Assembly: GCF_001514195.1 (NCBI RefSeq)
Contig: NZ_KQ948735.1
Location: 373,172 to 437,171, forward strand
Direction: 5' to 3'
DNA: 64,000 nucleotides
Source of the DNA: Streptomyces griseorubiginosus
GTDB lineage: Bacteria; Actinomycetota; Actinomycetes; Streptomycetales; Streptomycetaceae
The notes beneath the pieces were generated by a model, which made no database searches, was not told the DNA's origin, and saw only the letters and a list, made by a program, of their open reading frames with translations. Positions 23,302-31,487 of the stretch are shown piece after piece (positions within the stretch are counted from its first letter, which is position 1; each line of letters begins with the position of its first letter). Both the position numbers and the translations under genes were made by a program.

Positions 23302-24519
23302 GTGCAGGAGACCACGAGGCCCCGGCTGGGCGAGCGGATCATGGCGGCCGTCAACCGCGACCCGCGGACCGCGCCGCACGGCACCCGCAACGACGTGCTG
23401 CTGGCCGTAGTGCTGGCGGTGGTCGCCGTGTGCCTCGGCCTGTTCGTCGACGACGGCCACCGCCCGGACGCCCTCGGCTGGACGCTGCTGTTCGCCGCCC
23501 ATGTGCCGCTCGTGTGGCGCCGCCGTCGCCCGCTGCTCGTGCTGGCCGCGACGGTGGCGCTGTTCGTGCCCTACCACGCCCTCGACAACAACCACGCCGC
23601 CCCGACCCCGGCCGCGTTCGTCGCCCTCTACACGGTCGCCGTCACCGGTCGCCCCTTGCGCACGGTCCTGACGGGCGCCATCGTCCTCACGGTCGCCACG
23701 AGCGTCATGCTCACCATCAGCGCCCATCGGGCCGCCGAACTGCTAGGGACCTCCGGCTGGATCATCGCCGTCCTGTTCTGCGGCATCGACGTGCGCTACT
23801 ACCGCCAGTACGTCGCCTCCATCGTCGACCGGGCCGTCCGCGCCGAGCGCACCCGCGAGGAGGAGGCCCGCCGCCGGGTCGCCGAGGAACGCCTGCGCAT
23901 CGCCCGCGACCTGCACGACCTGCTCGCCCACAGCATCACCCTGATCGGCGTCCAGACCTCCGTCGCCGCCCACGTCCTGGCCGCCGACCCCGAGCGCCTG
24001 GACCGGGAGACCGTCGCCAAGGCCCTCGACGACATCACCGAGACCTGCCGCACCGCGCGCGGCGAACTCCGCACCACCCTGGAGGTGCTGCGCGACCACG
24101 ACACCCCGGACGCCCGCGGCCCGCTGCCCGGCCTCGACGGCCTGCCCGACCTCGTCGCCGCCGCCCGGCTCGCCGGCGCCCGCGTCGACCAGGACCTGCG
24201 CGTCCGCGCCGATCCGCCGCCCGCGGTCGGCGCCGCCGCCTACCGGATCGTCCAGGAGGCCCTCACCAACGCGGTCCGGCACGCGGGGCCCCGGCCCGCC
24301 GTACGGCTGCGGCTGTACGACGAACCCGGCGCCCTGCGCGTGTCGGTGACCGACGACGGCACCGGGCCCGTCCCCGGCGGCACCCCCGGTTTCGGACTGC
24401 TCGGCATGCGGGAGCGGGCCCGCAGCGTGGGTGGCACACTCGACGCAGGACCACGGCCGGACGGCGGCTTCGAGGTGACGGCGGCCCTGCCGTTCGCCCT
24501 GGGGGAGGGAACCGTATGA
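23302..24519 (+). CDS. Two-component sensor histidine kinase (NarL-partner type)
   Basis: 405 aa. Four or five N-terminal hydrophobic helices (about 30-155) precede a HisKA_3 dimerisation domain with phospho-acceptor H205 in RIARDLHDLLAHS. An HATPase domain follows (QEALTNAVRHAG, then GFGLLGMRERARSVGG). GTG 23302 is preferred; the in-frame GTG at 23227 would place a 12-bp hairpin inside the coding region. The stop overlaps the regulator's ATG (ATGA, 24516-24519). The signal is unknown; the membrane part has no large external loop, so it may sense the membrane itself. Confidence 0.92.
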   Translation: MQETTRPRLGERIMAAVNRDPRTAPHGTRNDVLLAVVLAVVAVCLGLFVDDGHRPDALGWTLLFAAHVPLVWRRRRPLLVLAATVALFVPYHALDNNHAAPTPAAFVALYTVAVTGRPLRTVLTGAIVLTVATSVMLTISAHRAAELLGTSGWIIAVLFCGIDVRYYRQYVASIVDRAVRAERTREEEARRRVAEERLRIARDLHDLLAHSITLIGVQTSVAAHVLAADPERLDRETVAKALDDITETCRTARGELRTTLEVLRDHDTPDARGPLPGLDGLPDLVAAARLAGARVDQDLRVRADPPPAVGAAAYRIVQEALTNAVRHAGPRPAVRLRLYDEPGALRVSVTDDGTGPVPGGTPGFGLLGMRERARSVGGTLDAGPRPDGGFEVTAALPFALGEGTV

Positions 24520-25181
24520 CCATCCGCGTGCTGCTCGCCGACGACCAGACCCTGGTGCGGGCCGCGTTCGCCATGCTCGTCGCGTCGGCCCGGGACATGG
24601 AGGTCGTGGGGGAGGCGGGCAGCGGACGGGAGGCCGTGGGCGCGGCCCGCGAGGTCCGGCCCGACCTGGTGGTGATGGACATCCGCATGCCCGACCTGGA
24701 CGGCATCGAGGCGACCCGGCTCATCGCCGCCGACGAGACGCTCGCCGGGGTGCGGGTGCTGGTCCTGACCACCTACGACACCGACGAGAACATCGTCGAG
24801 GCGCTGCGGGCGGGGGCCTCGGGATTCCTGGTGAAGGACACCCGGCCGGCCGAACTCCTCGACGCCATCAGGACGGTGGCCGCCGGTGAGGCGCTGCTCT
24901 CCCCGGGGCCCACGGCCCGGCTGATCGAACGGTTCCTGCGCAGCCCGTCACCGGCCGTCGCGACGGGCGGTCCCGAATGCCTCTCCGACCGGGAGCGCGA
25001 GGTGCTGGCCCTGGTCGCGCGGGGCCTCAACAACACCGAGATCGCCGAGGCGTTGGGACTCAGCCCGCTCACCGCGAAGACACACGTCAGCCGGATCATG
25101 GGGAAGCTGGGGGCCCGGGACCGGGCCCAACTGGTCATCGTGGCGTACGAGTCGGGGATGGTGACGCCGGGGGCGGGGTGA
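24516..25181 (+). CDS. NarL/LuxR-type response regulator
   Basis: 221 aa. Receiver domain (about 1-120) with phospho-acceptor D55 in VVMDIRMPD and LVKD near 106. The C-terminal LuxR helix-turn-helix (about 150-215) has LSDREREVLALVARGLNN and TAKTHVSRIMGKL. It is translationally coupled to the kinase by a 4-bp overlap. The likely target is the adjacent MMPL exporter, by position only. Confidence 0.95.
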   Translation: MTIRVLLADDQTLVRAAFAMLVASARDMEVVGEAGSGREAVGAAREVRPDLVVMDIRMPDLDGIEATRLIAADETLAGVRVLVLTTYDTDENIVEALRAGASGFLVKDTRPAELLDAIRTVAAGEALLSPGPTARLIERFLRSPSPAVATGGPECLSDREREVLALVARGLNNTEIAEALGLSPLTAKTHVSRIMGKLGARDRAQLVIVAYESGMVTPGAG

Positions 25182-25196
25182 CCCGCGGCCGACTCC

Positions 25197-26132
25197 CTAC
25201 AGCAATCCCGCCCGGGACAGGAAGATGCCCACCCGCTCGACCTCGTCCTCGGACAACGGCACCTGCGGCTCCGCCGTCGCCGGGCACGCGATCACGCCCC
25301 GCAGGTGCAGCGCCGCCTTGAAGGCGCCCAGCGCCGACGACGAGGCGCCCATACGGGCCGGGTCGCCCACGCCCACCATGCCGAACAGGGCGCACAGCCG
25401 CTCCTGTTCGGCCCGCGCCCCCTCCAGGTCACCCGCGCGGAACAGCCGGTCGAGACGGACGTACCCCTCCGGGTCGACGTTGGCGAGACCGGGCACCGCC
25501 CCGTCCGCGCCCACGGCGAGGGCCGCGTCGACGAAGGCCTCGGAGCCGGTCAGGACGCTGAAGCCGGTGATGTCGGAGCGGCCGCGGGCGCCGGATGCGA
25601 CCGTGCGAAAGCCCGCGAGGTCACCGCTGGAGTCCTTGAGCCCGGCCAGGACGCCCTCGCCGGCCAGGTCCAGGACGAGGTCCGCGGGGAGCTTGGTGTG
25701 CACGCCCGTCGGCAGGTCGTAGGCGAGGACGGGGACGGGGCTGCCCGCCGCGACCAGCCGGTAGTGGCGGGCGATCTCCGCCGGGTGGGTGCGGGTGTAG
25801 AAGGGGGCCGTGACGACGACCGCGTCGGCGCCCGCCGCGGTGACCGCCCGCACATGGTCCAGGACCCGGGCCGTCGTCATGTCGATCACCCCGGCCAGCA
25901 CCGGGAGTTGACCCCCGACATGCCCGGTCACCGTCTCGACCACCAGCCTGCGCTGGGCGTCGGTCAGGAAGGCCGCCTCCGACGAGGTGCCGAGCACGAA
26001 CAGTCCGTGCACCCCGCCCGCGACCAGATGGTCGACGAGCGCGAGCAGCGAGGGCACGTCCACCTCGCGGTCCGGTGTCAGAGGCGTGCAGACGGGCGGG
26101 ACGACACCGGTCAGCGGGGCGGGAAAGGTCAT
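25197..26132 (-). CDS. Dihydrodipicolinate synthase/N-acetylneuraminate lyase family aldolase
   Basis: 311 aa TIM-barrel class I aldolase. GTSSEAAFLT near 45 is the substrate carboxylate loop, Tyr in LAYDLP near 138 is the catalytic tyrosine, and Lys in LAGLKDSSGD near 166 forms the Schiff base with pyruvate. GAGGAG is six bases before ATG 26132. It stands alone with no lysine-pathway neighbours, so it is more likely a catabolic pyruvate-dependent lyase than the housekeeping DapA. Confidence 0.88.
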   Translation of the reverse strand: MTFPAPLTGVVPPVCTPLTPDREVDVPSLLALVDHLVAGGVHGLFVLGTSSEAAFLTDAQRRLVVETVTGHVGGQLPVLAGVIDMTTARVLDHVRAVTAAGADAVVVTAPFYTRTHPAEIARHYRLVAAGSPVPVLAYDLPTGVHTKLPADLVLDLAGEGVLAGLKDSSGDLAGFRTVASGARGRSDITGFSVLTGSEAFVDAALAVGADGAVPGLANVDPEGYVRLDRLFRAGDLEGARAEQERLCALFGMVGVGDPARMGASSSALGAFKAALHLRGVIACPATAEPQVPLSEDEVERVGIFLSRAGLL

Positions 26133-26180
26133 CGGGGCTCCTCGGGATCGGCCGTCCACCGATCTTCCCGCAAACGACGA

Positions 26181-26209
26181 GGGGGCGCCGACCCCTGTAC
26201 GGCGCCCCC
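26181..26209 (-). terminator. Terminator of the sigma/membrane-partner operon
   Basis: GGGGGCGCCG (26181-26190), 9-base loop, CGGCGCCCCC (26200-26209): a perfect 10-bp stem 42 bases beyond the stop of the gene at 26251, extended by GACGA/TCGTC pairing outside. Confidence 0.7.
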
Positions 26210-26250
26210 GGTCCCGGTCGTCCTTCCCCTGCACCTGCTGGTGCGTCCTG

Positions 26251-27180
26251 CTACTGCACCTGCTGGTACGACTTGTCCTCGTCGGAGTCGTAGATCAGCT
26301 TGCCGTTCTTGTCGTAGCCCTTGACGTGCGGGTTCCTGGTGACCTGCTCGTTCAGGGTGCCCCCGGCGACGAACCAGCCGTGGTCGAGGACGGCCTGACC
26401 GCTGGAGTCGCCGTAGGAGACGGTCACCTTGGCCACCGTGGGTTCGACCGTGCCGATGAGGCCCCAGCCGAACGGGAGTTTCCAGTGGCCCTTGTCGATG
26501 AAGGACTGCTGGTAGAGCTTGCCGCTGTTGATGTCGGCCAGCACGGGCGGGGAGTCCGGCAGGCGGTCGCTGCCGGTGCTGATGTTGGCGCCGACGGCTT
26601 TGCCGTCCTTGATGTTGCACATCAGCCGTGTCTGCGTCGGCTGTTCCTTCACCGCGACCACCCAGATGCCGTCGCCGGGCGCGTTGGAGTCACCGGTGCT
26701 GTTCAGTGCCAGGATGATCCGGTACTCGCGGGTCTGGCCCAGGTCCGGGCTGTGGGACCCCGCCTCCGTGTTCTCCCTGTTGTACGCGAGGCACTTGTCC
26801 AGCCCGTCCACGGCCTGCTCCAGCGTGATCCCGTCCCGCAGCTGTCCCGCAGTCGCCGGTCCGGCGGGCCCACTGGGTGTGGGGGACGGGGTGGGGGAGG
26901 GCGTGGACGCGGCCGTGGGGCTGGTGGACGCCGCGGCCGGTGTCGACTGCTCCGCCGCCCCCGCTCCCGAGCCGCCCAGCGTGATCGCCGCCACCGGCAC
27001 CGCGGCCAGCGTCACCAGGGCCGCCCCGGCCAGCACCATCCGCCGGCGCCGCTCGGCCACGCCCTGGCGGCGGATCTGCGGGTACGGCACCGACGAGGGC
27101 CGGATCGTGTAGGCGTCCTCGCTGAGCAGCTCCCGCAGTTGCTCCTCGAAGTCCCGCTCCCCTTCGCTCATCTCGCTCAT
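26251..27180 (-). CDS. Membrane-anchored partner of the SigE-family sigma factor (putative anti-sigma)
   Basis: 309 aa. A cytoplasmic N terminus (about 1-47, acidic then Arg-rich) leads to one transmembrane helix (about 48-66) and a Ser/Thr/Pro/Ala-rich linker (PTPSPTPSG near 95-105). A secreted domain of about 200 residues with two cysteines follows. The ATG at 27180 overlaps the sigma factor stop (ATGA), so the two are made together. No HxxxCxxC zinc anti-sigma motif is present; anti-sigma function is inferred from topology and coupling only. The extracellular domain was not recognised. Confidence 0.75.
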   Translation of the reverse strand: MSEMSEGERDFEEQLRELLSEDAYTIRPSSVPYPQIRRQGVAERRRRMVLAGAALVTLAAVPVAAITLGGSGAGAAEQSTPAAASTSPTAASTPSPTPSPTPSGPAGPATAGQLRDGITLEQAVDGLDKCLAYNRENTEAGSHSPDLGQTREYRIILALNSTGDSNAPGDGIWVVAVKEQPTQTRLMCNIKDGKAVGANISTGSDRLPDSPPVLADINSGKLYQQSFIDKGHWKLPFGWGLIGTVEPTVAKVTVSYGDSSGQAVLDHGWFVAGGTLNEQVTRNPHVKGYDKNGKLIYDSDEDKSYQQVQ

Positions 27181-27704
27181 CTCGTGCCTCCCTGCGGGGC
27201 GCGGTCCACGACCTGCGCGAGCCCCGGATACGTACGCAACTTCGCCAGTCCCTTGGACGCCTGGCTCTTGACCGTGCCCTGCGAGCAGCCGAGCACCTCG
27301 GCGACCTCCGCCTCCGACAGGTCCTCCCAGTAGCGCATGACGACCACGGCCCGCTGCCGGGGCGGCAGTTGGGCCAGGGCGGCCATCAGCGCCCCTCGTT
27401 CGTCGACCCGGGCCACGGCCTCCTCCCGGCCCGCCCGCTCCGGTGGCGCGTCCGTCAGCGACTCCTTGACCCGCCGCTTGCGGAAGCGGTCGCTGTTGCA
27501 CGTGACGAGCATCCGCCGGACGTACGCCTCCGGGTTGTCGCTGCCCGACACGCGCCGCCAGGAGCGGTACGCCTTCGCCAGCGCCGTCTGCGTCAGATCC
27601 TCGGCATGGTGTGCGTCGCCGGTGAGCAGATAGGCGGTCCGCACGAGGTGCGACCATCTCGCTCTGACGAATTCCTGGAACCGATCCTCTTGTTCGGCCT
27701 GCAT
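27177..27704 (-). CDS. RNA polymerase sigma factor, SigE family (ECF type)
   Basis: 175 aa. Region 2 is about 15-80 (FVRARWSHLVRTAYLLTGDAHHAEDLTQTALAKAYRSW, the core-binding and -10 recognition helices). Region 4 is about 110-165 (LPPRQRAVVVMRYWEDLSEAEVAEVLGCSQGTVKSQ). GGGAGGG lies about six bases before ATG 27704. It is coupled to the membrane protein downstream. The SigE family label refers to the actinobacterial subfamily, not to sigma-E of cell-wall stress. Confidence 0.93.
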   Translation of the reverse strand: MQAEQEDRFQEFVRARWSHLVRTAYLLTGDAHHAEDLTQTALAKAYRSWRRVSGSDNPEAYVRRMLVTCNSDRFRKRRVKESLTDAPPERAGREEAVARVDERGALMAALAQLPPRQRAVVVMRYWEDLSEAEVAEVLGCSQGTVKSQASKGLAKLRTYPGLAQVVDRAPQGGTR

Positions 27705-27785
27705 CAAGCACCCTCCCTCGCCCCTCAGACCACAGGGCGAGCGGATTCGGTTGCCCGTGCGACCGTGGCGGGTTCGAATGTCTTC

Positions 27786-28211
27786 ATGAACGGGTGGGAC
27801 GAACAGGGGCCGGGCGTCCTCCGGTTGCCGTCGGGGCGTCTGGTGCGGGGCCGTGGCCTGCGGCACCCGCTGGATCCGGCCGCGCCGACCCCGTCGTACG
27901 GCGTCTATCTGCTCGGCCGGACACCTCCCGAGGTCCCCTGGGAGTCGCACTGGCTGCGCTGGCCGGACTTCCGGCTGCCCGCGGACCATGCGCAGGCCCG
28001 CGCGGTGCTCACCGAGGTCTGGCGCCGGGCGGCCGGCGAACGGGTGGAACTCGCGTGCGGGGGAGGCAGGGGCCGCACCGGAACGGCCCTCGCCTGTCTG
28101 GCGGTTCTGGACGGGGTGCCCGCCGCGGAGGCCGTGGCGTACGTCCGGGCGCACTACGACCGGCGGGCGGTGGAGACCCCGTGGCAGCGCCGGTACGTCC
28201 GGCGCTTCTGA
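27786..28211 (+). CDS. Protein tyrosine/dual-specificity phosphatase-like protein
   Basis: 141 aa. The loop ACGGGRGRTGTALACL at about 90-105 is a C-x5-R-T phosphatase P-loop with nucleophile C91, and WPDFRLPAD earlier fits the general-acid loop of PTP-like enzymes. The ATG at 27786 has no ribosome site; an upstream GTG in frame is possible. Divergent from the sigma factor. It probably dephosphorylates a protein tyrosine or other phosphoester; the target is unknown. Confidence 0.8.
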   Translation: MNGWDEQGPGVLRLPSGRLVRGRGLRHPLDPAAPTPSYGVYLLGRTPPEVPWESHWLRWPDFRLPADHAQARAVLTEVWRRAAGERVELACGGGRGRTGTALACLAVLDGVPAAEAVAYVRAHYDRRAVETPWQRRYVRRF

Positions 28212-28229
28212 GCCGCACCGCCCCGTGGC

Positions 28230-29759
28230 TCAGCGGCAGTAGGTGTCCCGGGCCGGACGCACCCCCGTCGCCAGGAAACGGGACACCGTCGCGTCGCCGC
28301 ACGCGGTGCCGTTGCCGAGGTAGGCGTCATGGCCGGTGGAGTCGTTGACGACCATCACGGCCCGCCGGCCGAGCGCCTCGCGGAGCTTCAGGGCGCCGCT
28401 GAGCGGGGTGGCGGGATCCCGTTCGTTCTGGACCATCAGGACGTTGGAGGGGCCCCGGTCGGTGACGTGCACCGGTGCCTCCCTCGGCTCCCACGGCCAG
28501 GCGGTGCACGGCATGGTGTTCCTCGGCATGCCCCCGGTCAGCGGGAACGCGGCACGGCTCCTCGCCACGTCCCGGCGGTAGAGGGCCGGATCGCCCGGCC
28601 AGTCGACGTCGTTGCAGATGGTGGCCGCGGCGACCGCGGTGACGTTCTGGAGGACGGCCTCGGGCGGCCCGGCGGGGGCGGCCGGCAGCGTGCCCTGGCG
28701 TGCGGCGCGGATCAGCCGGGCCAGCGCAGGATAGTCGTCGGGGTCGTAGAAGGAGTCGAGCATCGTCTGGCGCAGGACGTTGCCGTTGAGCTCCTCCGGG
28801 TTGGCGCCCGGCCAGGGGATCGGCTCGCGGTCGAGACGGGCGGCGAGCTCCAGGAACAGGGGGCGCACCTCGGCGGCCGTGTCGGCGAGGCGGTCCGGAT
28901 TGCCGGGCGCGGAGGCCCACTTGGCGAACTCCGGGAAGTTGTCCTCGGCGCCCCGCTCGAACGCGGCGAGCCAGGCGCGCTCCGCGAGCACGGGGTCCGG
29001 GTTGTCGTTGCTGTCCAGGACGACCCGGTCGGTGCGGTGCGGGAACAGTTGGAGGTAGGCGTCGGCGACATAGGTGCCGTACGACACGCCCCACAGGGAT
29101 ACCTTGCGCTCACCGAGCGCCACCCGGACGCGGTCGAGGTCGCGGGCCTCGTTGAGGGTGCTGATGTGCCGGATCAGTTCGCCGCCGTTGCGGGCGCAGG
29201 CGTCGGCCAGGCGCTTGCCCGCGGCCAGGTTCGCGTCGACGGAGCCGTCCGCCGCGGGCCAGGGCAGCAGGGTCGTCCGGGCCAGGTCCCGGTGTTCGAG
29301 ACCGCAGTCGACGGCGGTCGAGGGCGCCATCCCGCGGGGCGCGAACCCGATGAGGTCGTAGGCCTCGCGGACCTCCTTCGGCAGCCGCTGCCCCTTCTCG
29401 GAGGGGTCGTTCATGCTGTCGCCGCCGGGTCCGCCGGGGACCAGCAGCAGGGCACCGCGCCGGGCGGCCGGGTTCTCGCCGGGGATGCGGGAGACGGCGA
29501 TCTCGATCTTCGGGCCGTTCGGGTCGGCGTAGTCCATGGGCACGGCGACGGTCGCGCACCGCTGGCGCGGATCGAGGCCGCTGCCCTCGCACTTGGTCCA
29601 TTTCAGTGCCTGGGCGCCGGGGGCCGCCGAGGCGGACAGCGGGGTCATGACACCGAGCACGACACCGGAGGCGGCAGCGACCAGAGTGAGGCTCTTCGCC
29701 AGCGGCAGCATCTGCGTCCTCTGCGTCCTGTGCTTCATCTGCTTCTTCTGCTTCTTCAT
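28230..29759 (-). CDS. Secreted tripeptidyl-aminopeptidase-like alpha/beta hydrolase (S33, Tap/SlpD type)
   Basis: 509 aa. A Lys/Gln-rich n-region and long signal peptide (about 1-47, SASAA) precede an alpha/beta-hydrolase domain with the oxyanion loop LLVPGGPGG near 105. Nucleophile S226 lies in GVSYGT, and a C-terminal TAP-like domain contains NERDPATPL and the His of STGHDAY. Streptomyces Tap/Slp enzymes remove tripeptides from secreted proteins. The unusual KKQKKQMKHRTQRTQ n-region comes from CTT/CTG-rich repetitive DNA. Convergent with the phosphatase gene, 18 bases away. Confidence 0.9.
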   Translation of the reverse strand: MKKQKKQMKHRTQRTQMLPLAKSLTLVAAASGVVLGVMTPLSASAAPGAQALKWTKCEGSGLDPRQRCATVAVPMDYADPNGPKIEIAVSRIPGENPAARRGALLLVPGGPGGDSMNDPSEKGQRLPKEVREAYDLIGFAPRGMAPSTAVDCGLEHRDLARTTLLPWPAADGSVDANLAAGKRLADACARNGGELIRHISTLNEARDLDRVRVALGERKVSLWGVSYGTYVADAYLQLFPHRTDRVVLDSNDNPDPVLAERAWLAAFERGAEDNFPEFAKWASAPGNPDRLADTAAEVRPLFLELAARLDREPIPWPGANPEELNGNVLRQTMLDSFYDPDDYPALARLIRAARQGTLPAAPAGPPEAVLQNVTAVAAATICNDVDWPGDPALYRRDVARSRAAFPLTGGMPRNTMPCTAWPWEPREAPVHVTDRGPSNVLMVQNERDPATPLSGALKLREALGRRAVMVVNDSTGHDAYLGNGTACGDATVSRFLATGVRPARDTYCR

Positions 29760-30005
29760 GCGAGGAGCCTTGCGGACCGCGCGCCGGCGCCCCATCCGGT
29801 CAACTGCCGGATTCTCCGGGGGGTTTACCCCCGGGTCGGGTGCAACGTCGGCGTTCCGCCGCGGGATATTCGGCCGAGGTTTTCGAAGAACCTGCTCGAA
29901 CTGCCCGATATAAATGCCGAAGACGATAATGCGACCATGGACAAGGGAGGAGTGAAACCCGAAAAGGCGGGGGAGTTCCGTGTAATCGGAGTCTGGAGGT
30001 AATCG

Positions 30006-30287
30006 GTGGCGAAAATGCCCGTGGGTTCGTACGTCGTGGACACCCGGACCGGGAAGGTCGGCGTCGTGATGGGGCACGAGGGCCCGTACGTCCAGCTCAG
30101 ACCGTACGGCGGCGGCAGGGAATGGGACGCGGCACCGGACGCGGTACGGGAAGCCACCCCGGTCGAGCAGCCCACGGTCACCGCACCGGCCACTCCAGCA
30201 TCCGCCCCTCGTAAAGACGGGGAATCCGGGGGACAGAGGTCACCGGGATCCCCTTCTCGACTGCCTCGCACAGATCCGCGAGCATGA
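30006..30287 (+). CDS. Small conserved Streptomyces protein with a possible read-through tail
   Basis: 93 aa. The N-terminal part (MAKMPVGSYVVDTRTGKVG, then VVMGHEGPYVQLRP) forms a compact SH3-like beta module that seems genuine. GTG 30006 is six bases after GGAGG. From about residue 58 the sequence is low-complexity Pro/Ser/Arg, and this part (30178-30287) lies entirely over the convergent gene. That suggests the tail arose when an ancestral stop was lost. Function unknown. Confidence 0.65.
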   Translation: MAKMPVGSYVVDTRTGKVGVVMGHEGPYVQLRPYGGGREWDAAPDAVREATPVEQPTVTAPATPASAPRKDGESGGQRSPGSPSRLPRTDPRA

Positions 30288-30558
30288 GATCCATGCGCGG
30301 CCACAGCAGACGGTACTCGGGGTCGCCGAACGAGATTTCCCCGATTTCCCCCGCGTGGTGCGACCGGTGGTTCACGAACAGCAGATCCCCGGAGATGTTC
30401 CGGGCCGGCGGAACCCACCGGACATCGGCCGTGCGACTCTGAAGCTGCACGACGGGGTCGTCATGCGGCGGGCCAGTACCGAAGCCGGCGCCTTCCTCCG
30501 CACGTCGTCGTGCACGGCGCTGCCACGACTCGACGGGATCAGACGGTCCGGAGGTCAT
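30178..30558 (-). CDS. Hypothetical protein
   Basis: 126 aa, not recognised. The N-terminal third is Arg/Glu-rich, then VRWVPPARNISGDLLFVNHRSH and GDPEYRLLWPRMDLMLADLCEAVEKGIPVTSVPRIPRLYEG give a folded, moderately hydrophobic part. It has good codon bias and no signal peptide. The ribosome site before ATG 30558 is weak. It overlaps the convergent small gene by 110 bases, and its promoter region abuts the recO promoter. Confidence 0.6.
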   Translation of the reverse strand: MTSGPSDPVESWQRRARRRAEEGAGFGTGPPHDDPVVQLQSRTADVRWVPPARNISGDLLFVNHRSHHAGEIGEISFGDPEYRLLWPRMDLMLADLCEAVEKGIPVTSVPRIPRLYEGRMLEWPVR

Positions 30559-30615
30559 GGGAGCCGTTGTACCGGACCGCGGCGGGCAGGGTTCCGGGTG
30601 GGCGAGAATGGGGGC

Positions 30616-30705
30616 ATGCATCTGTTCCGCGACGACGCCATCGTGCTGCGCACCCGGACGCCGGGTGAGGCGGACCGGATCGGTGCCCACGGGGGTGGGC
30701 GATGA
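30616..30705 (+). CDS. 29-codon partial duplicate of the recO start, coupled to recO
   Basis: Encodes MHLFRDDAIVLRTRTPGEAD followed by nine further residues. Its first 22 codons match the first 22 of recO (MSLFRDDGIVLRTQKLGEAD...) at 17 residues and about 53 of 66 bases; half of the differing codons are synonymous. The stop overlaps the recO ATG (ATGA, 30702-30705). GAGAAT at 30604-30609 is a plausible -10 six bases before its ATG, so transcription probably starts here and recO is translated by coupling. This is either a relic of an 86-bp tandem duplication or a functional leader cistron. Confidence 0.7.
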   Translation: MHLFRDDAIVLRTRTPGEADRIGAHGGGR

Positions 30706-31454
30706 GTCTCTTCCGGGACGACGGGATCGTCCTGCGCACCCAGAAGCTCGGGGAAGCGGACCGGATCATCACGCTCCTCACCCGGGGGCACGGGCGGGTG
30801 CGGGCCGTGGCCCGCGGGGTGCGGCGCACCAAGTCCAAGTTCGGCGCCCGGCTCGAACCCTTCTCCCACGTCGACGTGCAGTTCTTCGCGCGCGGGAGCG
30901 AGCTGGTGGGCCGCGGGCTGCCGCTGTGCACCCAGAGCGAGACCATCGCGCCGTACGGCGGCGGGATCGTCTCCGACTACGCCCGGTACACCGCCGGGAC
31001 GGCCATGCTGGAGACCGCCGAACGCTTCACGGACCACGAGGGCGAGCCCGCCGTCCAGCAGTACCTGCTGCTCGTGGGGGCCCTGCGGACCCTCGCCCGG
31101 GGTGAGCACGCCCCCCACCTGGTCCTCGACGCCTTCCTGCTGCGCTCGCTCGCGGTCAACGGCTACGCGCCCAGCTTCAGCGACTGCGCGAAGTGCGGGA
31201 TGGCCGGCCCGAACCGTTTCTTCTCGGTGGCCGCCGGAGGCTCCGTCTGCGTGGACTGCCGGGTGCCCGGCAGCGTCGTACCCTCACCACAGACCCTGGA
31301 ACTCCTCGCCGCGCTGCTTACGGGAGACTGGGAGACCGCGGACGCGAGCGAACCGCGGTACGTCCGGGAGGGCAGCGGGCTGGTGTCCGCCTACCTGCAC
31401 TGGCATCTGGAGCGCGGGCTGAGATCCCTGCGCTACGTAGAGAAGCAGACGTAG
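30702..31454 (+). CDS. recO: DNA repair protein RecO
   Basis: 250 aa RecF-pathway protein that binds SSB and loads RecA on gaps. The N-terminal OB fold (about 1-80; VRAVARGVRRTKSKFGARLEPF) precedes a helical C-terminal domain with a four-cysteine zinc site (CAKCG ... CVDC, about 162-188). Translation likely depends partly on coupling from the overlapping 29-codon ORF, because only a loose GGGGGTGG precedes it. uppS follows 33 bases later on the same strand; recO-uppS adjacency is conserved in actinomycetes. Confidence 0.97.
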   Translation: MSLFRDDGIVLRTQKLGEADRIITLLTRGHGRVRAVARGVRRTKSKFGARLEPFSHVDVQFFARGSELVGRGLPLCTQSETIAPYGGGIVSDYARYTAGTAMLETAERFTDHEGEPAVQQYLLLVGALRTLARGEHAPHLVLDAFLLRSLAVNGYAPSFSDCAKCGMAGPNRFFSVAAGGSVCVDCRVPGSVVPSPQTLELLAALLTGDWETADASEPRYVREGSGLVSAYLHWHLERGLRSLRYVEKQT

Positions 31455-31487
31455 AGAAGCAACCCTGAGAGGGAGACGAGAACCACC

